A DNA stretch of 64,000 bases from Streptomyces sp. NBC_01591 (GCF_035918155.1 NZ_CP109327.1:2232001-2296000), one strand, 5' to 3'. Numbered from the stretch's first letter, positions 1 through 8,701 are shown. Numbers and translations: made by a program. The notes: generated from the letters alone by a model not told the origin.

Positions 1-718
1 GGCCGACCATCTTGTGCCCCGTGAAGGCCACGAAGTCGGCCTGCAGCGCCTGCACGTCCAGCACCATGTGCGGGGCGGCCTGCGAGGCGTCGATACAGAC
101 CAGCGCGCCGACCTGCTGGGCCCGGCGGATAATCTTCTCGACCGGGTTGATCGTGCCCATGATGTTGGAGACCAGGGTGAAGGTGACGATCTTCGTCTTC
201 TCCGTGATGATCTCGTCGATGTTGGACAGGTCGAGGCGGCCGTCGTCGGTGATGCCGAACCACTTCAGCTTCGCACCGGTGCGCTGCGAGAGCAGCTGCC
301 ACGGCACGATGTTGGAGTGGTGCTCCATCTCCGTGGTGACGATCTCGGTGTCGTGGTCCACCCGGTAGGGCTCGTCGGCCCAGCCGAGCATGTTGGCCAC
401 GAGGTTGAGCGACTCGGAGGCGTTCTTGGTGAAGATCACCTCGTCGCGGCTGGGCGCGTTGATGAACGCGGCGACCTTGTCACGGGCGCCTTCGTACAGC
501 GCCGTGGCCTCCTCCGCGATCGTGTACACACCGCGGTGCACGTTGGCGTTGTGCCGCTCGTAGTACTCGTTGAGGGCGTCGAGCACCTGGCGCGGCTTCT
601 GCGAGGTCGCAGCGCTGTCCAGGTAGACGACCTTCTTCCCGTCGTGGACCGTACGATCCAGCAGGGGGAAGTCCTTGCGGATCGCCTCGGTGTCGAGGAG
701 GCCCGGCAGCTGTGTCAC
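1..718 (-). CDS. sufS: SufS cysteine desulfurase, N-terminal part (cut by window edge)
   Basis: PLP-dependent cysteine desulfurase that supplies sulfur for Fe-S cluster assembly by the SUF system. 239 codons are visible, reading from a GTG at 718 to the window edge. The frame contains the family motifs for the N-terminal two thirds: YLDSAATSQKP near residue 30, a histidine-rich segment TTEMEHHSNIVPW, and TGHKMVG at the edge, whose Lys236 is the expected PLP Schiff-base lysine. The catalytic cysteine loop lies outside the window. The start GTG overlaps the sufC stop codon (GTGA), so translation is probably coupled. Last visible gene of the suf operon; sufU is expected next in this family of operons but cannot be seen. 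Confidence 0.95.
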   Translation of the reverse strand, partial: MTQLPGLLDTEAIRKDFPLLDRTVHDGKKVVYLDSAATSQKPRQVLDALNEYYERHNANVHRGVYTIAEEATALYEGARDKVAAFINAPSRDEVIFTKNASESLNLVANMLGWADEPYRVDHDTEIVTTEMEHHSNIVPWQLLSQRTGAKLKWFGITDDGRLDLSNIDEIITEKTKIVTFTLVSNIMGTINPVEKIIRRAQQVGALVCIDASQAAPHMVLDVQALQADFVAFTGHKMVG

Positions 719-1479
719 GCGGAAGCGCCACCCTTCACATATGCCTCGTAGCCCTCGTTCTCCAGCTTGTCGGCGAGCTCGGCGCCGCCGGACTCGGCAA
801 TGCGGCCGTTGGCGAAGACGTGCACGAAGTCGGGCTTGATGTAGCGGAGGATCCGCGTGTAGTGCGTGATCAGCAGGGTGCCGACCTCGCCGGTCTCGCG
901 GACCCGGTTGACGCCCTCGGAGACGATGCGCAGGGCGTCGACGTCCAGGCCGGAGTCGGTCTCGTCGAGGATCGCGACCTTCGGCTTGAGGAGCTCCAGC
1001 TGAAGGATCTCGTGGCGCTTCTTCTCGCCGCCGGAGAAGCCCTCGTTGACGTTGCGCTCGGCGAACGCCGGGTCCATCTGGAGCCGGCCCATCGTCTCCT
1101 TGACCTCCTTCACCCAGGTGCGCAGCTTGGGTGCCTCGCCGCGGACGGAGGTGGCGGAGGTGCGGAGGAAGTTGGAGACCGAGACACCGGGGATCTCGAC
1201 GGGGTACTGCATCGCGAGGAACAGACCGGCGCGGGCGCGCTCGTCGACGGTCATCTCCAGGACGTCCTCGCCGTCCAGGGTCACCGAACCGCTGGTGATC
1301 GTGTACTTGGGGTGACCCGCGAGGGAGTACGCGAGGGTGGACTTGCCGGACCCGTTGGGGCCCATGATGGCGTGGGTCTCGCCCTGCTTCACGATCAGGT
1401 CGACGCCCTTGAGGATCTCCTTCGTGGCGTTGTCGGCCTCGACGGAGACGTGCAGGTCGCGGATTTCAAGCGTTGCCAT
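715..1479 (-). CDS. sufC: SufC Fe-S assembly ATPase
   Basis: ABC-type ATPase of the cytosolic SufBCD scaffold complex. 254 residues, normal length. Walker A is GPNGSGKST near residue 39, the ABC signature is FSGGEKKR near 154, Walker B is VAILDETDSGLD near 178 and the H-loop is LLITHY. The start ATG at 1479 (MATLEIRD) was preferred over an in-frame upstream codon at 1518 because it sits 7 bases after the stop of the preceding ferredoxin gene and begins at the conserved domain. Co-transcribed with sufB, sufD and sufS. Confidence 0.96.
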   Translation of the reverse strand: MATLEIRDLHVSVEADNATKEILKGVDLIVKQGETHAIMGPNGSGKSTLAYSLAGHPKYTITSGSVTLDGEDVLEMTVDERARAGLFLAMQYPVEIPGVSVSNFLRTSATSVRGEAPKLRTWVKEVKETMGRLQMDPAFAERNVNEGFSGGEKKRHEILQLELLKPKVAILDETDSGLDVDALRIVSEGVNRVRETGEVGTLLITHYTRILRYIKPDFVHVFANGRIAESGGAELADKLENEGYEAYVKGGASA

Positions 1480-1486
1480 GGGTGAC

Positions 1487-1804
1487 TCAGGACTCCTGGG
1501 TGACGGAGACGAGCACATCGTCCCCTTCGATCTTGACGGGGTATACGGGGACGGGGCGCGTCGCGGGAAGGCCGGACGGCTTGCCGGTGCGGAGGTCGAA
1601 GCTGGAGCCGTGCAGCCAGCACTCGATCATGCAGTCCTCGACCTCTCCCTCGGACAGTGAGACGTTCGCGTGCGAGCAGATGTCGTTGATCGCGTACACC
1701 TCGCCCTCGGTACGGACGACGGACACCGGGACGCCGTCGAGCTCCACCCGCTTCGGGGTGTCGTCCTCCAGCTCACTCAGCGCGCAGGCTTTGACGAAGG
1801 CCAT
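1487..1804 (-). CDS. Rieske-type ferredoxin in the suf operon
   Basis: Small soluble Rieske [2Fe-2S] protein of 105 residues. Both cluster-binding motifs are present: CSHANVSL near residue 43 and CWLHGSSF near residue 62. Proteins of this type are usually annotated as non-heme oxygenase ferredoxin subunits, but here the gene is embedded between sufD and sufC with a one-base overlap with sufD (TGATG), so an electron-transfer or cluster-related role in the SUF pathway is more likely than a catabolic one. That role is inferred from position only. Confidence 0.9.
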   Translation of the reverse strand: MAFVKACALSELEDDTPKRVELDGVPVSVVRTEGEVYAINDICSHANVSLSEGEVEDCMIECWLHGSSFDLRTGKPSGLPATRPVPVYPVKIEGDDVLVSVTQES

Positions 1805-2985
1805 CAGACGGAGGCCTTCAGCTCGGCCTCGATCTTCTCCAGCAGCCGCGCCTCGACGTCCGGCAGACCGATCTGCTGGACGAGCTCGGCGAAGAAGCCG
1901 CGCACGACGAGCCGGCGGGCCTCCTCGGCACCGATGCCCCGGGACATCAGGTAGAAGAGCTGCTCGTCGTCGAACCGGCCGGTCGCGGAGGCGTGGCCGG
2001 CGCCGACGATCTCGCCGGTCTCGATCTCCAGGTTAGGCACGGAGTCGACCCGCGCGCCGTCCGTGAGGACGAGGTTGCGGTTCATCTCGTAGGTGTCGGT
2101 GCCCTCGGCACTGGCCTGGATGAGGACGTCACCGATCCACACCGCGTGTGCGCCGTCGCCCTGGAGCGCGCCCTTGTAGGCGGCGTTGGACTTGCAGTGC
2201 GGGGTGTTGTGGTTGACCAGGAGGCGGTGCTCCTGGTGCTGGCCCTTGTCGGTGAAGTACAGGCCGAAGAGCTCGGCCTCGCCGCCGGTGCCCGCGTAGT
2301 TGACGCGCGGGTGGAGCCGGACGAGGTCGCCGCCGAAGGTGACGACGATCGACTTGAACGAGGCGTCCCGGCCGACCAGCGCGTTGTGCTGGCCGACGTG
2401 GACCGCGTTCTCGTCCCAGTCCTGCACGGAGACGACGGTGAGCTTGGCTCCGTCGCCGAGGACGTAGTCCACGTTGGCGGCGAGCACCGCGTCACCGGTG
2501 TGGTCGATGACGACGACGGCCTCGGCGAAGGCACCCAGCTCGACGACCTGGTGGCCGTAGGCCACGCCGCCCTCGCCGTGCACCGCGATGCGGATCGGCT
2601 CGGTGAGCACGGCCTCCTTGGCGACCGTGACGACGGACGCCTGCTCGAAGGAGCTGTACGCCTGGGCGGCGACGCGGTCCACCGGGATGCCGGCCTTGCC
2701 GAGCCTCGCGTCGTCACGGCCGACGGTCTCGACCGTGACGCCCTCGGGGGCCTCGATCGCGACCTTCACAGCGCCGCCGGTGGCGGTGGCCGTGCCGTCG
2801 TGCAGCCCGCGCAGCCGCTCCAGCGGCGTGAACCGCCACTCCTCCTCGCGGCCGAGCGGGACCGGGAAGTCCGCGACGTCGAAGGACGGGGGCGCGCTCA
2901 TGCGCGTGGCGACGGTCGACTCGGCGGCCACCGCGATGGAACCGGTGGTGGTGGACCCCGCCGGAATGTTCTGAGCCTCAGCCAT
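1804..2985 (-). CDS. sufD: SufD Fe-S cluster assembly protein
   Basis: Scaffold component SufD, 393 residues, with the beta-helix core and the conserved C-terminal segment [16 protein letters not shown] (near residue 335) shared with SufB. The first ~30 residues are Ala/Ser/Thr-rich and poorly conserved in appearance, so the exact start is less certain than the rest; ATG 2985 is used. It forms a complex with SufB and SufC. The stop overlaps the ATG of the Rieske gene by one base. A 59-base gap separates it from sufB. Confidence 0.94.
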   Translation of the reverse strand: MAEAQNIPAGSTTTGSIAVAAESTVATRMSAPPSFDVADFPVPLGREEEWRFTPLERLRGLHDGTATATGGAVKVAIEAPEGVTVETVGRDDARLGKAGIPVDRVAAQAYSSFEQASVVTVAKEAVLTEPIRIAVHGEGGVAYGHQVVELGAFAEAVVVIDHTGDAVLAANVDYVLGDGAKLTVVSVQDWDENAVHVGQHNALVGRDASFKSIVVTFGGDLVRLHPRVNYAGTGGEAELFGLYFTDKGQHQEHRLLVNHNTPHCKSNAAYKGALQGDGAHAVWIGDVLIQASAEGTDTYEMNRNLVLTDGARVDSVPNLEIETGEIVGAGHASATGRFDDEQLFYLMSRGIGAEEARRLVVRGFFAELVQQIGLPDVEARLLEKIEAELKASV

Positions 2986-3044
2986 GGCTGTCGTAGTGCT
3001 CGCTTTCTCTGTCAGTGGTCGGGGAATTCGGTCGTCAGGCTGCG

Positions 3045-4466
3045 CTAGCCGACCGAACCCTCCATCTGCAGCTCGATCAGCCGGTTGAGCTCGAGGGCGT
3101 ACTCCATCGGCAGCTCCTTCGCGATCGGCTCGACGAAGCCGCGCACGATCATCGCCATCGCCTCGAACTCCGTCAGACCGCGGCTCATCAGGTAGAAGAG
3201 CTGGTCCTCGGAGACCTTGGAGACGGTCGCCTCGTGGCCCATCGACACGTCGTCCTCGCGGACGTCGACATACGGGTAGGTGTCGGAGCGCGAGATCGTG
3301 TCGACCAGCAGCGCATCACAGAGCACGTTGGACTTCGCGCCCGGCGCGCCCTCGCCGATCTCGATCAGACCGCGGTAGGAGGTGCGGCCGCCGCCTCGCG
3401 CCACCGACTTGGAGACGATGTTGGAGGAGGTGTTCGGCGCCATGTGGACCATCTTGGCGCCGGCGTCCTGGTGCTGGCCCTCGCCCGCGAAGGCGATGGA
3501 CAGGGTCTCGCCCTTGGCGTGCTCGCCCATCAGGTAGACGGCCGGGTACTTCATGGTGACCTTGGAGCCGATGTTGCCGTCGACCCACTCCATGGTCGCG
3601 CCCTCGTAGGCCACGGCGCGCTTGGTGACCAGGTTGTAGACGTTGTTCGACCAGTTCTGGATCGTCGTGTAGCGGCAGCGGCCGCCCTTCTTCACGATGA
3701 TCTCGACGACCGCGGAGTGCAGCGAGTCGGAGGAGTAGATCGGGGCGGTGCAGCCCTCGACGTAGTGGACGTAGGCGTCCTCGTCGACGATGATCAGCGT
3801 CCGCTCGAACTGGCCCATGTTCTCCGTGTTGATGCGGAAGTAGGCCTGCAGCGGGATGTCGACGTGGACACCCTTGGGCACGTAGATGAACGAGCCACCG
3901 GACCACACGGCCGAGTTCAGCGAGGCGAACTTGTTGTCGCCGACCGGGATGACGGTGCCGAAGTACTCCTTGAAGAGCTCCGGGTGCTCCTTCAGCGCGG
4001 TGTCGGTGTCGAGGAAGATGACGCCCTGCTCCTCCAGGTCCTCACGGATCTGGTGGTAGACGACCTCGGACTCGTACTGCGCGGCGACACCGGCGACCAG
4101 GCGCTGCTTCTCCGCCTCCGGGATGCCGAGCTTGTCGTAGGTGTTCTTGATGTCCTCGGGCAGGTCCTCCCAGGACTCCGCCTGCTTCTCGGTGGACCGC
4201 ACGAAGTACTTGATGTTGTCGAAGTCGATGCCCGAGAGGTCGGAGCCCCAGTTCGGCATGGGCTTCTTGTCGAAGAGCCGCAGGCCCTTGAGGCGCAGCT
4301 TCAGCATCCACTCGGGCTCGTTCTTCTTCGCCGAGATGTCGCGGACGACATTCTCGGAGAGCCCGCGCTTGGCCGCGGCGCCTGCCGCGTCGGAGTCGGC
4401 CCAGCCGAATTCGTACGTGCCCAGACCCTCGAGCTCAGGGTGGGCAGTCTCCATGGGGAGCGTCAT
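3045..4466 (-). CDS. sufB: SufB Fe-S cluster assembly protein
   Basis: Core scaffold on which the cluster is built; partner of SufC and SufD. 473 residues, the usual length. The C-terminal family segment [18 protein letters not shown] is clear. No intein interrupts the gene, unlike some mycobacterial sufB genes. The start ATG at 4466 has a good ribosome site (GGGAGGAA, 6 bases upstream) and overlaps the stop of sufR as ATGA, so the upstream in-frame extension to 4688 is rejected. First structural gene of the operon after the regulator. Confidence 0.96.
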   Translation of the reverse strand: MTLPMETAHPELEGLGTYEFGWADSDAAGAAAKRGLSENVVRDISAKKNEPEWMLKLRLKGLRLFDKKPMPNWGSDLSGIDFDNIKYFVRSTEKQAESWEDLPEDIKNTYDKLGIPEAEKQRLVAGVAAQYESEVVYHQIREDLEEQGVIFLDTDTALKEHPELFKEYFGTVIPVGDNKFASLNSAVWSGGSFIYVPKGVHVDIPLQAYFRINTENMGQFERTLIIVDEDAYVHYVEGCTAPIYSSDSLHSAVVEIIVKKGGRCRYTTIQNWSNNVYNLVTKRAVAYEGATMEWVDGNIGSKVTMKYPAVYLMGEHAKGETLSIAFAGEGQHQDAGAKMVHMAPNTSSNIVSKSVARGGGRTSYRGLIEIGEGAPGAKSNVLCDALLVDTISRSDTYPYVDVREDDVSMGHEATVSKVSEDQLFYLMSRGLTEFEAMAMIVRGFVEPIAKELPMEYALELNRLIELQMEGSVG

Positions 4467-5203
4467 GCGGGGTTCCTCCCGGCCGTGCTTGCAGATGCTG
4501 AATTGGTGGTCTGTGGTGCGGGGTGGCCGCTGCGCGGAATGTACGTCGTACACACACCGTCGCCGTGGGCGATGGTGGCCAGACGCTGCACATGCGTGCC
4601 GAGGAGGCTGGAGAAGAACTCCGTCTCCGCCTCGCACAGCTGCGGGTACTGCTCGGCGACATGGGCGACCGGGCAGTGGTGCTGGCACAACTGCTCGCCC
4701 TGCTGCGGACCGGGCGCGCTACGCGCCGTAGCAGCGTACCCGTCGACCGACAAGGCCTTGGCCAGCGCTTCGGTGCGGGCCTCGGGGGCCGCGGCCTCGA
4801 CCGCCGTGCGGTACGCCTCGGACTGGGCCGCGATCCTGGCGCGGGCGAACGTGGTGACCGCTTCCTCGCCCGAGGTCTCGGCGATCCAGCGCAGGGCGTC
4901 CGCCGCGAGCTTGTCGTAGGACTGGTCGAAGGCGTCCCGGCCGCAGTCGGTGAGGGCGAACACCTTGGCCGGGCGGCCACGGGTCCGCGCCCCGTAGACC
5001 CGCTGTTCACGGGCCTCGACGACGTTGTCGGATGTGAGGGCGTCGAGATGGCGGCGCACCGCGGCCTGGGTGAGACCGAGGCGCTTCGCCAGCTCGGCGA
5101 CGGTGGACGGGCCGTGGTCGAGGATGGAGCGCGCGACCCGGTTGCGCGTCGAGCGCTCACCGGTCGCGAGTTCCTCCTGCGGAGCCTCGCCAACGTATTT
5201 CAC
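4463..5203 (-). CDS. sufR: SufR-type Fe-S sensing repressor
   Basis: DeoR/ArsR-like winged-helix repressor of the suf operon. 246 residues from GTG 5203. The helix-turn-helix lies at about residues 31-60 ([20 protein letters not shown]). Cysteines 177, 190 and 218 are spaced exactly like the three cluster ligands I recall for mycobacterial SufR (gaps of 13 and 28); Cys173 is an extra one. There is no Shine-Dalgarno before GTG 5203, but a promoter and operator end right at it, so a leaderless message is proposed. A longer start (GTG 5275 or ATG 5272) is open but would put the operator inside the gene. The stop overlaps sufB (ATGA). Confidence 0.9.
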   Translation of the reverse strand: MKYVGEAPQEELATGERSTRNRVARSILDHGPSTVAELAKRLGLTQAAVRRHLDALTSDNVVEAREQRVYGARTRGRPAKVFALTDCGRDAFDQSYDKLAADALRWIAETSGEEAVTTFARARIAAQSEAYRTAVEAAAPEARTEALAKALSVDGYAATARSAPGPQQGEQLCQHHCPVAHVAEQYPQLCEAETEFFSSLLGTHVQRLATIAHGDGVCTTYIPRSGHPAPQTTNSASASTAGRNPA

Positions 5204-5239
5204 AACGCCATTGTTGCGTAATTCATCCGGCCCTGACAA
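5203..5239 (-). promoter_or_regulatory. suf operon promoter with SufR operator
   Basis: On the minus strand a -35 TTGTCA (5239-5234) is followed after 18 bases by AACAAT (5215-5210), placing the transcription start at or next to the GTG of sufR. The palindrome CAAC-N6-GTTG occupies 5203-5216, over the -10 and start point. I recall CAAC-N6-GTTG as the SufR site reported in Streptomyces avermitilis. The palindrome is seen; the repression is inferred. Confidence 0.7.
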
Positions 5240-5275
5240 CCACGGTCCGAAACGATCAATCGTGCCATTCATCAC

Positions 5276-5289
5276 TTAGGGTTACCTAA
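5276..5289. promoter_or_regulatory. TTAGG-N4-CCTAA palindrome between sufR and ABC exporter
   Basis: Perfect 5-bp arms TTAGG and CCTAA separated by GTTA in the divergent spacer. The arms equal the ends of the DtxR/IdeR iron box, but the spacing (4 instead of 9 bases) is too short for a normal box, so the binding protein is unknown. Confidence 0.35.
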
Positions 5290-5339
5290 TTCGGCCCCGG
5301 GAGACGGGCCCATTCCGCCCCTGCCTAGACTTACCGGCC

Positions 5340-6266
5340 ATGAAGAGCGAGTCCGCCGTACAGGTCCGCGGCCTGGTGAAGCGGTACGGCCCCAAGACCG
5401 CTGTGGACGGCCTCGACCTGTGTGTACGCACCGGCGCGGTCACCGCCGTCCTCGGTCCCAACGGCGCCGGCAAGACCACCACCGTCGAAACCTGCGAGGG
5501 CTACCGCCGCCCCGACGCCGGGACGGTACGGGTCCTCGGACTCGACCCGGTCGCCGGCGCCGAGAAGCTCCGCCCCCGGATCGGCGTGATGCTCCAGTCG
5601 GGCGGTGTCTACTCCGGGGCACGCGCCGACGAGATGCTCCGCCACATGGCGAAGCTCCACGCCCACCCGCTGGACGTCGACACCCTGATCGAGCGCCTCG
5701 GCCTCGGCAGCTGCGGCCGTACGACCTACCGGCGGCTCTCCGGCGGCCAGCAGCAGCGGCTCGCCCTGGCGATGGCCGTCGTCGGCCGCCCCGAACTGGT
5801 CTTCCTCGACGAGCCGACCGCCGGCCTCGACCCGCAGGCCCGCCGTTCCACCTGGGATCTCGTACGCGAGCTGCGCACCGACGGGGTGTCGGTCGTCCTC
5901 ACCACGCACTTCATGGACGAGGCCGAGGAGCTCGCCGACGACGTCGCCGTCATCGACGCGGGCAAGGTCATCGCCCAGGGCAGTCCCGAGACGCTCTGCC
6001 GCGGCGGTGCCGAGAACACCCTGCGCTTCACCGGCCGGCCCGGTCTCGACGTCGGGTCCCTGCTGAAGGCGCTGCCCGACGGCTCCGAGGCGGCCGAGAT
6101 CGTCCCGGGCGCGTACCGCATCAGCGGTGACGTCAACCCGGAGCTGCTGGCCACCGTCACCTCCTGGTGCGCCCAGCACGGAGTGATGCCCTCCGGCATC
6201 TCCGTGGAGCGGCACACGCTGGAGGACGTCTTCCTGGAACTGACCGGCAAGGAGCTGCGCGCATGA
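5340..6266 (+). CDS. ABC exporter ATP-binding subunit (DrrA/ABC-2 class)
   Basis: ATPase subunit of a two-gene ABC-2 exporter, 308 residues. Walker A GPNGAGKTTT near residue 39, signature LSGGQQQRLALA near 132, Walker B ELVFLDEPTAGLDP near 150, and the DrrA-like C-terminal ~90 residues. The substrate cannot be read from sequence; its constant position beside suf and ctaA/ctaB suggests a housekeeping or heme/redox-linked role, which is inference. A -10-like TAGACT (5326-5331) lies 8 bases before the ATG, so the message may be leaderless. Overlaps the permease gene as ATGA. Confidence 0.92.
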   Translation: MKSESAVQVRGLVKRYGPKTAVDGLDLCVRTGAVTAVLGPNGAGKTTTVETCEGYRRPDAGTVRVLGLDPVAGAEKLRPRIGVMLQSGGVYSGARADEMLRHMAKLHAHPLDVDTLIERLGLGSCGRTTYRRLSGGQQQRLALAMAVVGRPELVFLDEPTAGLDPQARRSTWDLVRELRTDGVSVVLTTHFMDEAEELADDVAVIDAGKVIAQGSPETLCRGGAENTLRFTGRPGLDVGSLLKALPDGSEAAEIVPGAYRISGDVNPELLATVTSWCAQHGVMPSGISVERHTLEDVFLELTGKELRA

Positions 6267-7030
6267 GCGCCGGTACGTACACCCCGCAGCCGGGTGCCGC
6301 CCCGCTGGGCCGCATGATCACCGCGCAGACCGCCCTGGAGACGCGGATGCTGCTGCGCAACGGCGAGCAGCTGCTGCTGACCGTGATCATCCCGACGCTG
6401 CTGCTGGTGCTGTTCAGCGCGGTCGACATCGTGGACACCGGCGCGGGCGAGTCCGTCGACTTCCTGACGCCCGGCATCCTCGCGCTGGCCGTGATGTCCA
6501 CGGCCTTCACGGGCCAGGCCATCGCCACCGGTTTCGAGCGGCGGTACGGGGTACTCAAGCGGCTCGGTGCCTCGCCGCTGCCGCGCTGGGCGCTGATGAC
6601 CGCCAAGACCCTCGCGGTGCTGGTCACCGAGGTGCTGCAGGTGGTGCTGCTCACGGTGATCGCGTTCGCGCTGGGCTGGTCGCCGCACGGCAACCCCTTC
6701 GCCGTCCTGCTGCTGCTCGTGCTCGGTACGGCGGCCTTCTCCGGGCTCGGGCTGCTGATGGCCGGGACGCTCAAGGCGGAGGCGACGCTCGCCGCGGCCA
6801 ACCTGGTCTTCCTGCTGCTGCTGGTGGGCGGCGGGGTCATCGTGCCGCTGGACAAGTTCCCGGACGCGGTGCAGTCGGTGCTCGGGCTGCTGCCGATCGC
6901 GGCCCTGTCGGACGGTCTGCGCGAGGTGCTCCAGCACGGTGCGTCGATGCCGTGGGGCGACCTCGGCGTCCTGGTGGTGTGGGCGGTCCTCGGGCTGGGC
7001 GCGGCGGCGAAGTTCTTCCGCTGGGAGTGA
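6263..7030 (+). CDS. ABC-2 type exporter permease
   Basis: Integral membrane partner of the preceding ATPase, 255 residues from ATG 6263. Six hydrophobic segments are visible, with the ABC-2 feature ATGFERRYGVLKRLGASPLP in the central cytosolic loop (about residue 88). The ATGA overlap with the ATPase gene supports one complex. Substrate unknown. Confidence 0.9.
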   Translation: MSAGTYTPQPGAAPLGRMITAQTALETRMLLRNGEQLLLTVIIPTLLLVLFSAVDIVDTGAGESVDFLTPGILALAVMSTAFTGQAIATGFERRYGVLKRLGASPLPRWALMTAKTLAVLVTEVLQVVLLTVIAFALGWSPHGNPFAVLLLLVLGTAAFSGLGLLMAGTLKAEATLAAANLVFLLLLVGGGVIVPLDKFPDAVQSVLGLLPIAALSDGLREVLQHGASMPWGDLGVLVVWAVLGLGAAAKFFRWE

Positions 7031-7051
7031 GTCCGGCCGTCCGCCGCACGT

Positions 7052-7069
7052 GAGCGCGCGAACGCGCTC
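7052..7069. terminator. Hairpin after ABC permease gene
   Basis: GAGCGCG-CGAA-CGCGCTC, a perfect 7-bp stem with a stable tetraloop, 22 bases after the permease stop and before the ctaA promoter. No U-run follows, as is common in this GC range. Confidence 0.5.
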
Positions 7070-7125
7070 CGTCGACGTTTCGGGGTAACTCGTCCCCCTC
7101 GTGAAAGCTTGCACAAGCCGCCGCC

Positions 7126-7131
7126 TACGAT
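7126..7131 (+). promoter_or_regulatory. -10 box of ctaA (leaderless)
   Basis: TACGAT fits the TAnnnT -10 consensus. The GTG at 7139 lies 7 bases downstream, where transcription should begin. A partial -35 (GTGAAA, 7101-7106) sits 19 bases upstream. No Shine-Dalgarno is present before either possible start. Confidence 0.5.
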
Positions 7132-7138
7132 GGTGCGC

Positions 7139-8143
7139 GTGCCCAAGCTGACCCGAGCCGAAGTCGCTCAAGCCGCGCGGAACCCGCTCCTGTACATCGC
7201 CGAGCGATGGACCCCCTCCCCCCGTACGGTCCGCCGTGCGGCCATGTCGGCCGTCCTCATGACCGTACTCATCGTCGTGACCGGCGGCGCGGTGCGGCTG
7301 ACCGGCTCCGGCCTCGGCTGCCCGACCTGGCCCAAGTGCACCGACGAGAGCCTCACGGCGACGAGCGAGATGGGCTTCCACGGCGCCATCGAGTTCGGCA
7401 ACCGGATGCTGACGTACGTGCTGTGCGCGGCCGTCGGGTGGGCGATCATCGCCGCCCGGTCCGCCAAGCCCTGGCGGCGCAGTCTCACCCGGCTCGGCTG
7501 GGTGCAGTTCTGGATCGTCATGGGCAATGCCGTGCTCGGCGGGATCGTGGTGCTGGTCGGCCTCAACCCGTACACCGTCGCGGCGCACTTCCTGCTCTCC
7601 ACGGCGCTGCTCACCGTCGCGATGGTGACCTGGCAACGGGTCAGCGAGGGCGACGAGGCGCCCCGGCCACTGGTCGGCAAGGCGGTGTCCCAGCTGACCT
7701 GGCTGCTCGCGGTCGCCGCGGGGCTGCTGATCGCGGTCGGCACGGTGGTCACGGGCGCCGGACGGCACGCGGGCGACTCCAGCGACGTGCACCGCATTCC
7801 GATCGACTGGAAGATGATCGCGCAGCTGCACGCCGACCTGGCCTGGGTCGTGGTGGCACTGACCGTCGCGCTCTGGTTCGTGCTGAAGGCCGTCGACGCG
7901 CCGGTCGGCCCGCTGCACCGCGCCCGTGATCTCTTCCTGGTACTGATGGCGCAGGGCGTGATCGGGTACGTGCAATATTTCACCGACACGCCGGAGATCC
8001 TGGTCGGTCTGCACATGCTGGGCTCGTGCCTGGTGTGGATCGCGGTCGTGCGGGTGTTGCTGTCGCTGCGTGAGCGCCCCGTGGCGGCGGCCGCGGTGCC
8101 CGGCCCCTCGGCCGAGCAGCCGGAGCCCGCAGTGGCGGGCTGA
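7139..8143 (+). CDS. ctaA: Heme A synthase
   Basis: Membrane heme A synthase, oxidising heme O to heme A for aa3-type cytochrome oxidase. 334 residues with eight predicted membrane helices. The conserved cysteine pair of the first external loop is seen as GCPTWPKC near residue 60, and heme-ligand type histidines occur in HGAIEFGNRM, HFLLSTALL, HADLAW and HMLGSC. GTG 7139 is chosen because it coincides with the expected leaderless start; ATG 7130 in the same frame is the alternative (337 residues). Works with ctaB on the opposite strand. Confidence 0.93.
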   Translation: MPKLTRAEVAQAARNPLLYIAERWTPSPRTVRRAAMSAVLMTVLIVVTGGAVRLTGSGLGCPTWPKCTDESLTATSEMGFHGAIEFGNRMLTYVLCAAVGWAIIAARSAKPWRRSLTRLGWVQFWIVMGNAVLGGIVVLVGLNPYTVAAHFLLSTALLTVAMVTWQRVSEGDEAPRPLVGKAVSQLTWLLAVAAGLLIAVGTVVTGAGRHAGDSSDVHRIPIDWKMIAQLHADLAWVVVALTVALWFVLKAVDAPVGPLHRARDLFLVLMAQGVIGYVQYFTDTPEILVGLHMLGSCLVWIAVVRVLLSLRERPVAAAAVPGPSAEQPEPAVAG

Positions 8144-8165
8144 CCGCGAGCAGCCTCTCCCCCTG

Positions 8166-8217
8166 TACGCCGATCGCCGGACGGGTTCCTTCTCGGAACC
8201 GTCCGGCGATCGGCGTA
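8166..8217. terminator. Bidirectional terminator after ctaA
   Basis: Long inverted repeat with 23-bp arms (one extra G in the left arm) around the loop TTCTC, beginning TACGCCGATCGCC, between convergent ctaA and the small gene on the minus strand. Confidence 0.85.
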
Positions 8218-8234
8218 TGGGGGGAACTGTTCGG

Positions 8235-8591
8235 TCAGGCCGCGTTGGCGGGGCCGCCGATCTGGATGCCGGCCATCCGCGTCCACTCGTACGGGCCGGT
8301 GCGGACCTTCGCGGCGAACTCCCCGTCGAAGGACTCGTGCATCGTGATCCCGGCCTTCCGCGTGGCACTCTCGGCGACCGCGTACGAAGGGGCGACCAGA
8401 TCGCCCCAGTCGCCGTCCTCGCCCACGAGCACGATGCGGGTGCCCATCTGCCCGAGGTAGGCGAGCTGCCCCTCCGCACCGCCGTGCGCCTTGGAGAAGG
8501 CGCCGATCTGCTTGGCGAGCTTCGCCGCCCTGCGCTCCGCGCGGGCCGCCTGCTTGCCGCTCTCCACCTGGGTCTCTGCCGTCTCAGCCAT
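8235..8591 (-). CDS. Conserved small hypothetical protein
   Basis: 118 residues; no family I can name. The N-terminal 35 residues are Ala/Arg/Lys/Glu-rich and helical in appearance (AARAERRAAKLAKQIGAFSK), followed by a compact globular part ending in a glycine-rich tail. No signal peptide or membrane segment. ATG 8591 is preferred to ATG 8597 because TAGCAT (8604-8599) lies 7 bases before it, making a leaderless start likely. A CTACC-N4-GGTAG palindrome (8602-8615) covers that -10 box and may be an operator. Flanked by terminators on both sides, so it is monocistronic. Confidence 0.7.
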   Translation of the reverse strand: MAETAETQVESGKQAARAERRAAKLAKQIGAFSKAHGGAEGQLAYLGQMGTRIVLVGEDGDWGDLVAPSYAVAESATRKAGITMHESFDGEFAAKVRTGPYEWTRMAGIQIGGPANAA

Positions 8592-8624
8592 GTCCATGAT
8601 GCTACCGACGGGTAGAACAACGTG

Positions 8625-8668
8625 CGACGGGCGGGGTACGTGGCATGGGCCACGTACCCCGCCCGTCG
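8625..8668. terminator. Terminator after ctaB
   Basis: Perfect 20-bp inverted repeat (arms begin CGACGGGCGGGG) with the loop ATGG, 34 bases after the ctaB stop. One of the strongest hairpins in the window. Confidence 0.85.
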
Positions 8669-8701
8669 GCAGGAATCGTCAGCAGGGATCGAGGAGCGGG
8701 A

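Noticed and set aside
3010..3036. CTGTCAGTG on the plus strand between sufD and sufB as a damage promoter
   Set aside because: No TAnnnT eight bases downstream and no gene on that strand.
5210..5239. TTGTCAGGG upstream of sufR as a PafBC-type promoter
   Set aside because: Two positions differ from TTGTC(A/G)GTG and there is no TAnnnT at the eight-base distance; the ordinary -35/-10 reading with the SufR site fits better.
5726..8653. 975-codon open frame on the minus strand
   Set aside because: It runs antisense to the ABC permease and ctaA, has Arg/Pro/Ser-rich composition typical of a wrong frame in high-GC DNA, and no recognisable domain.
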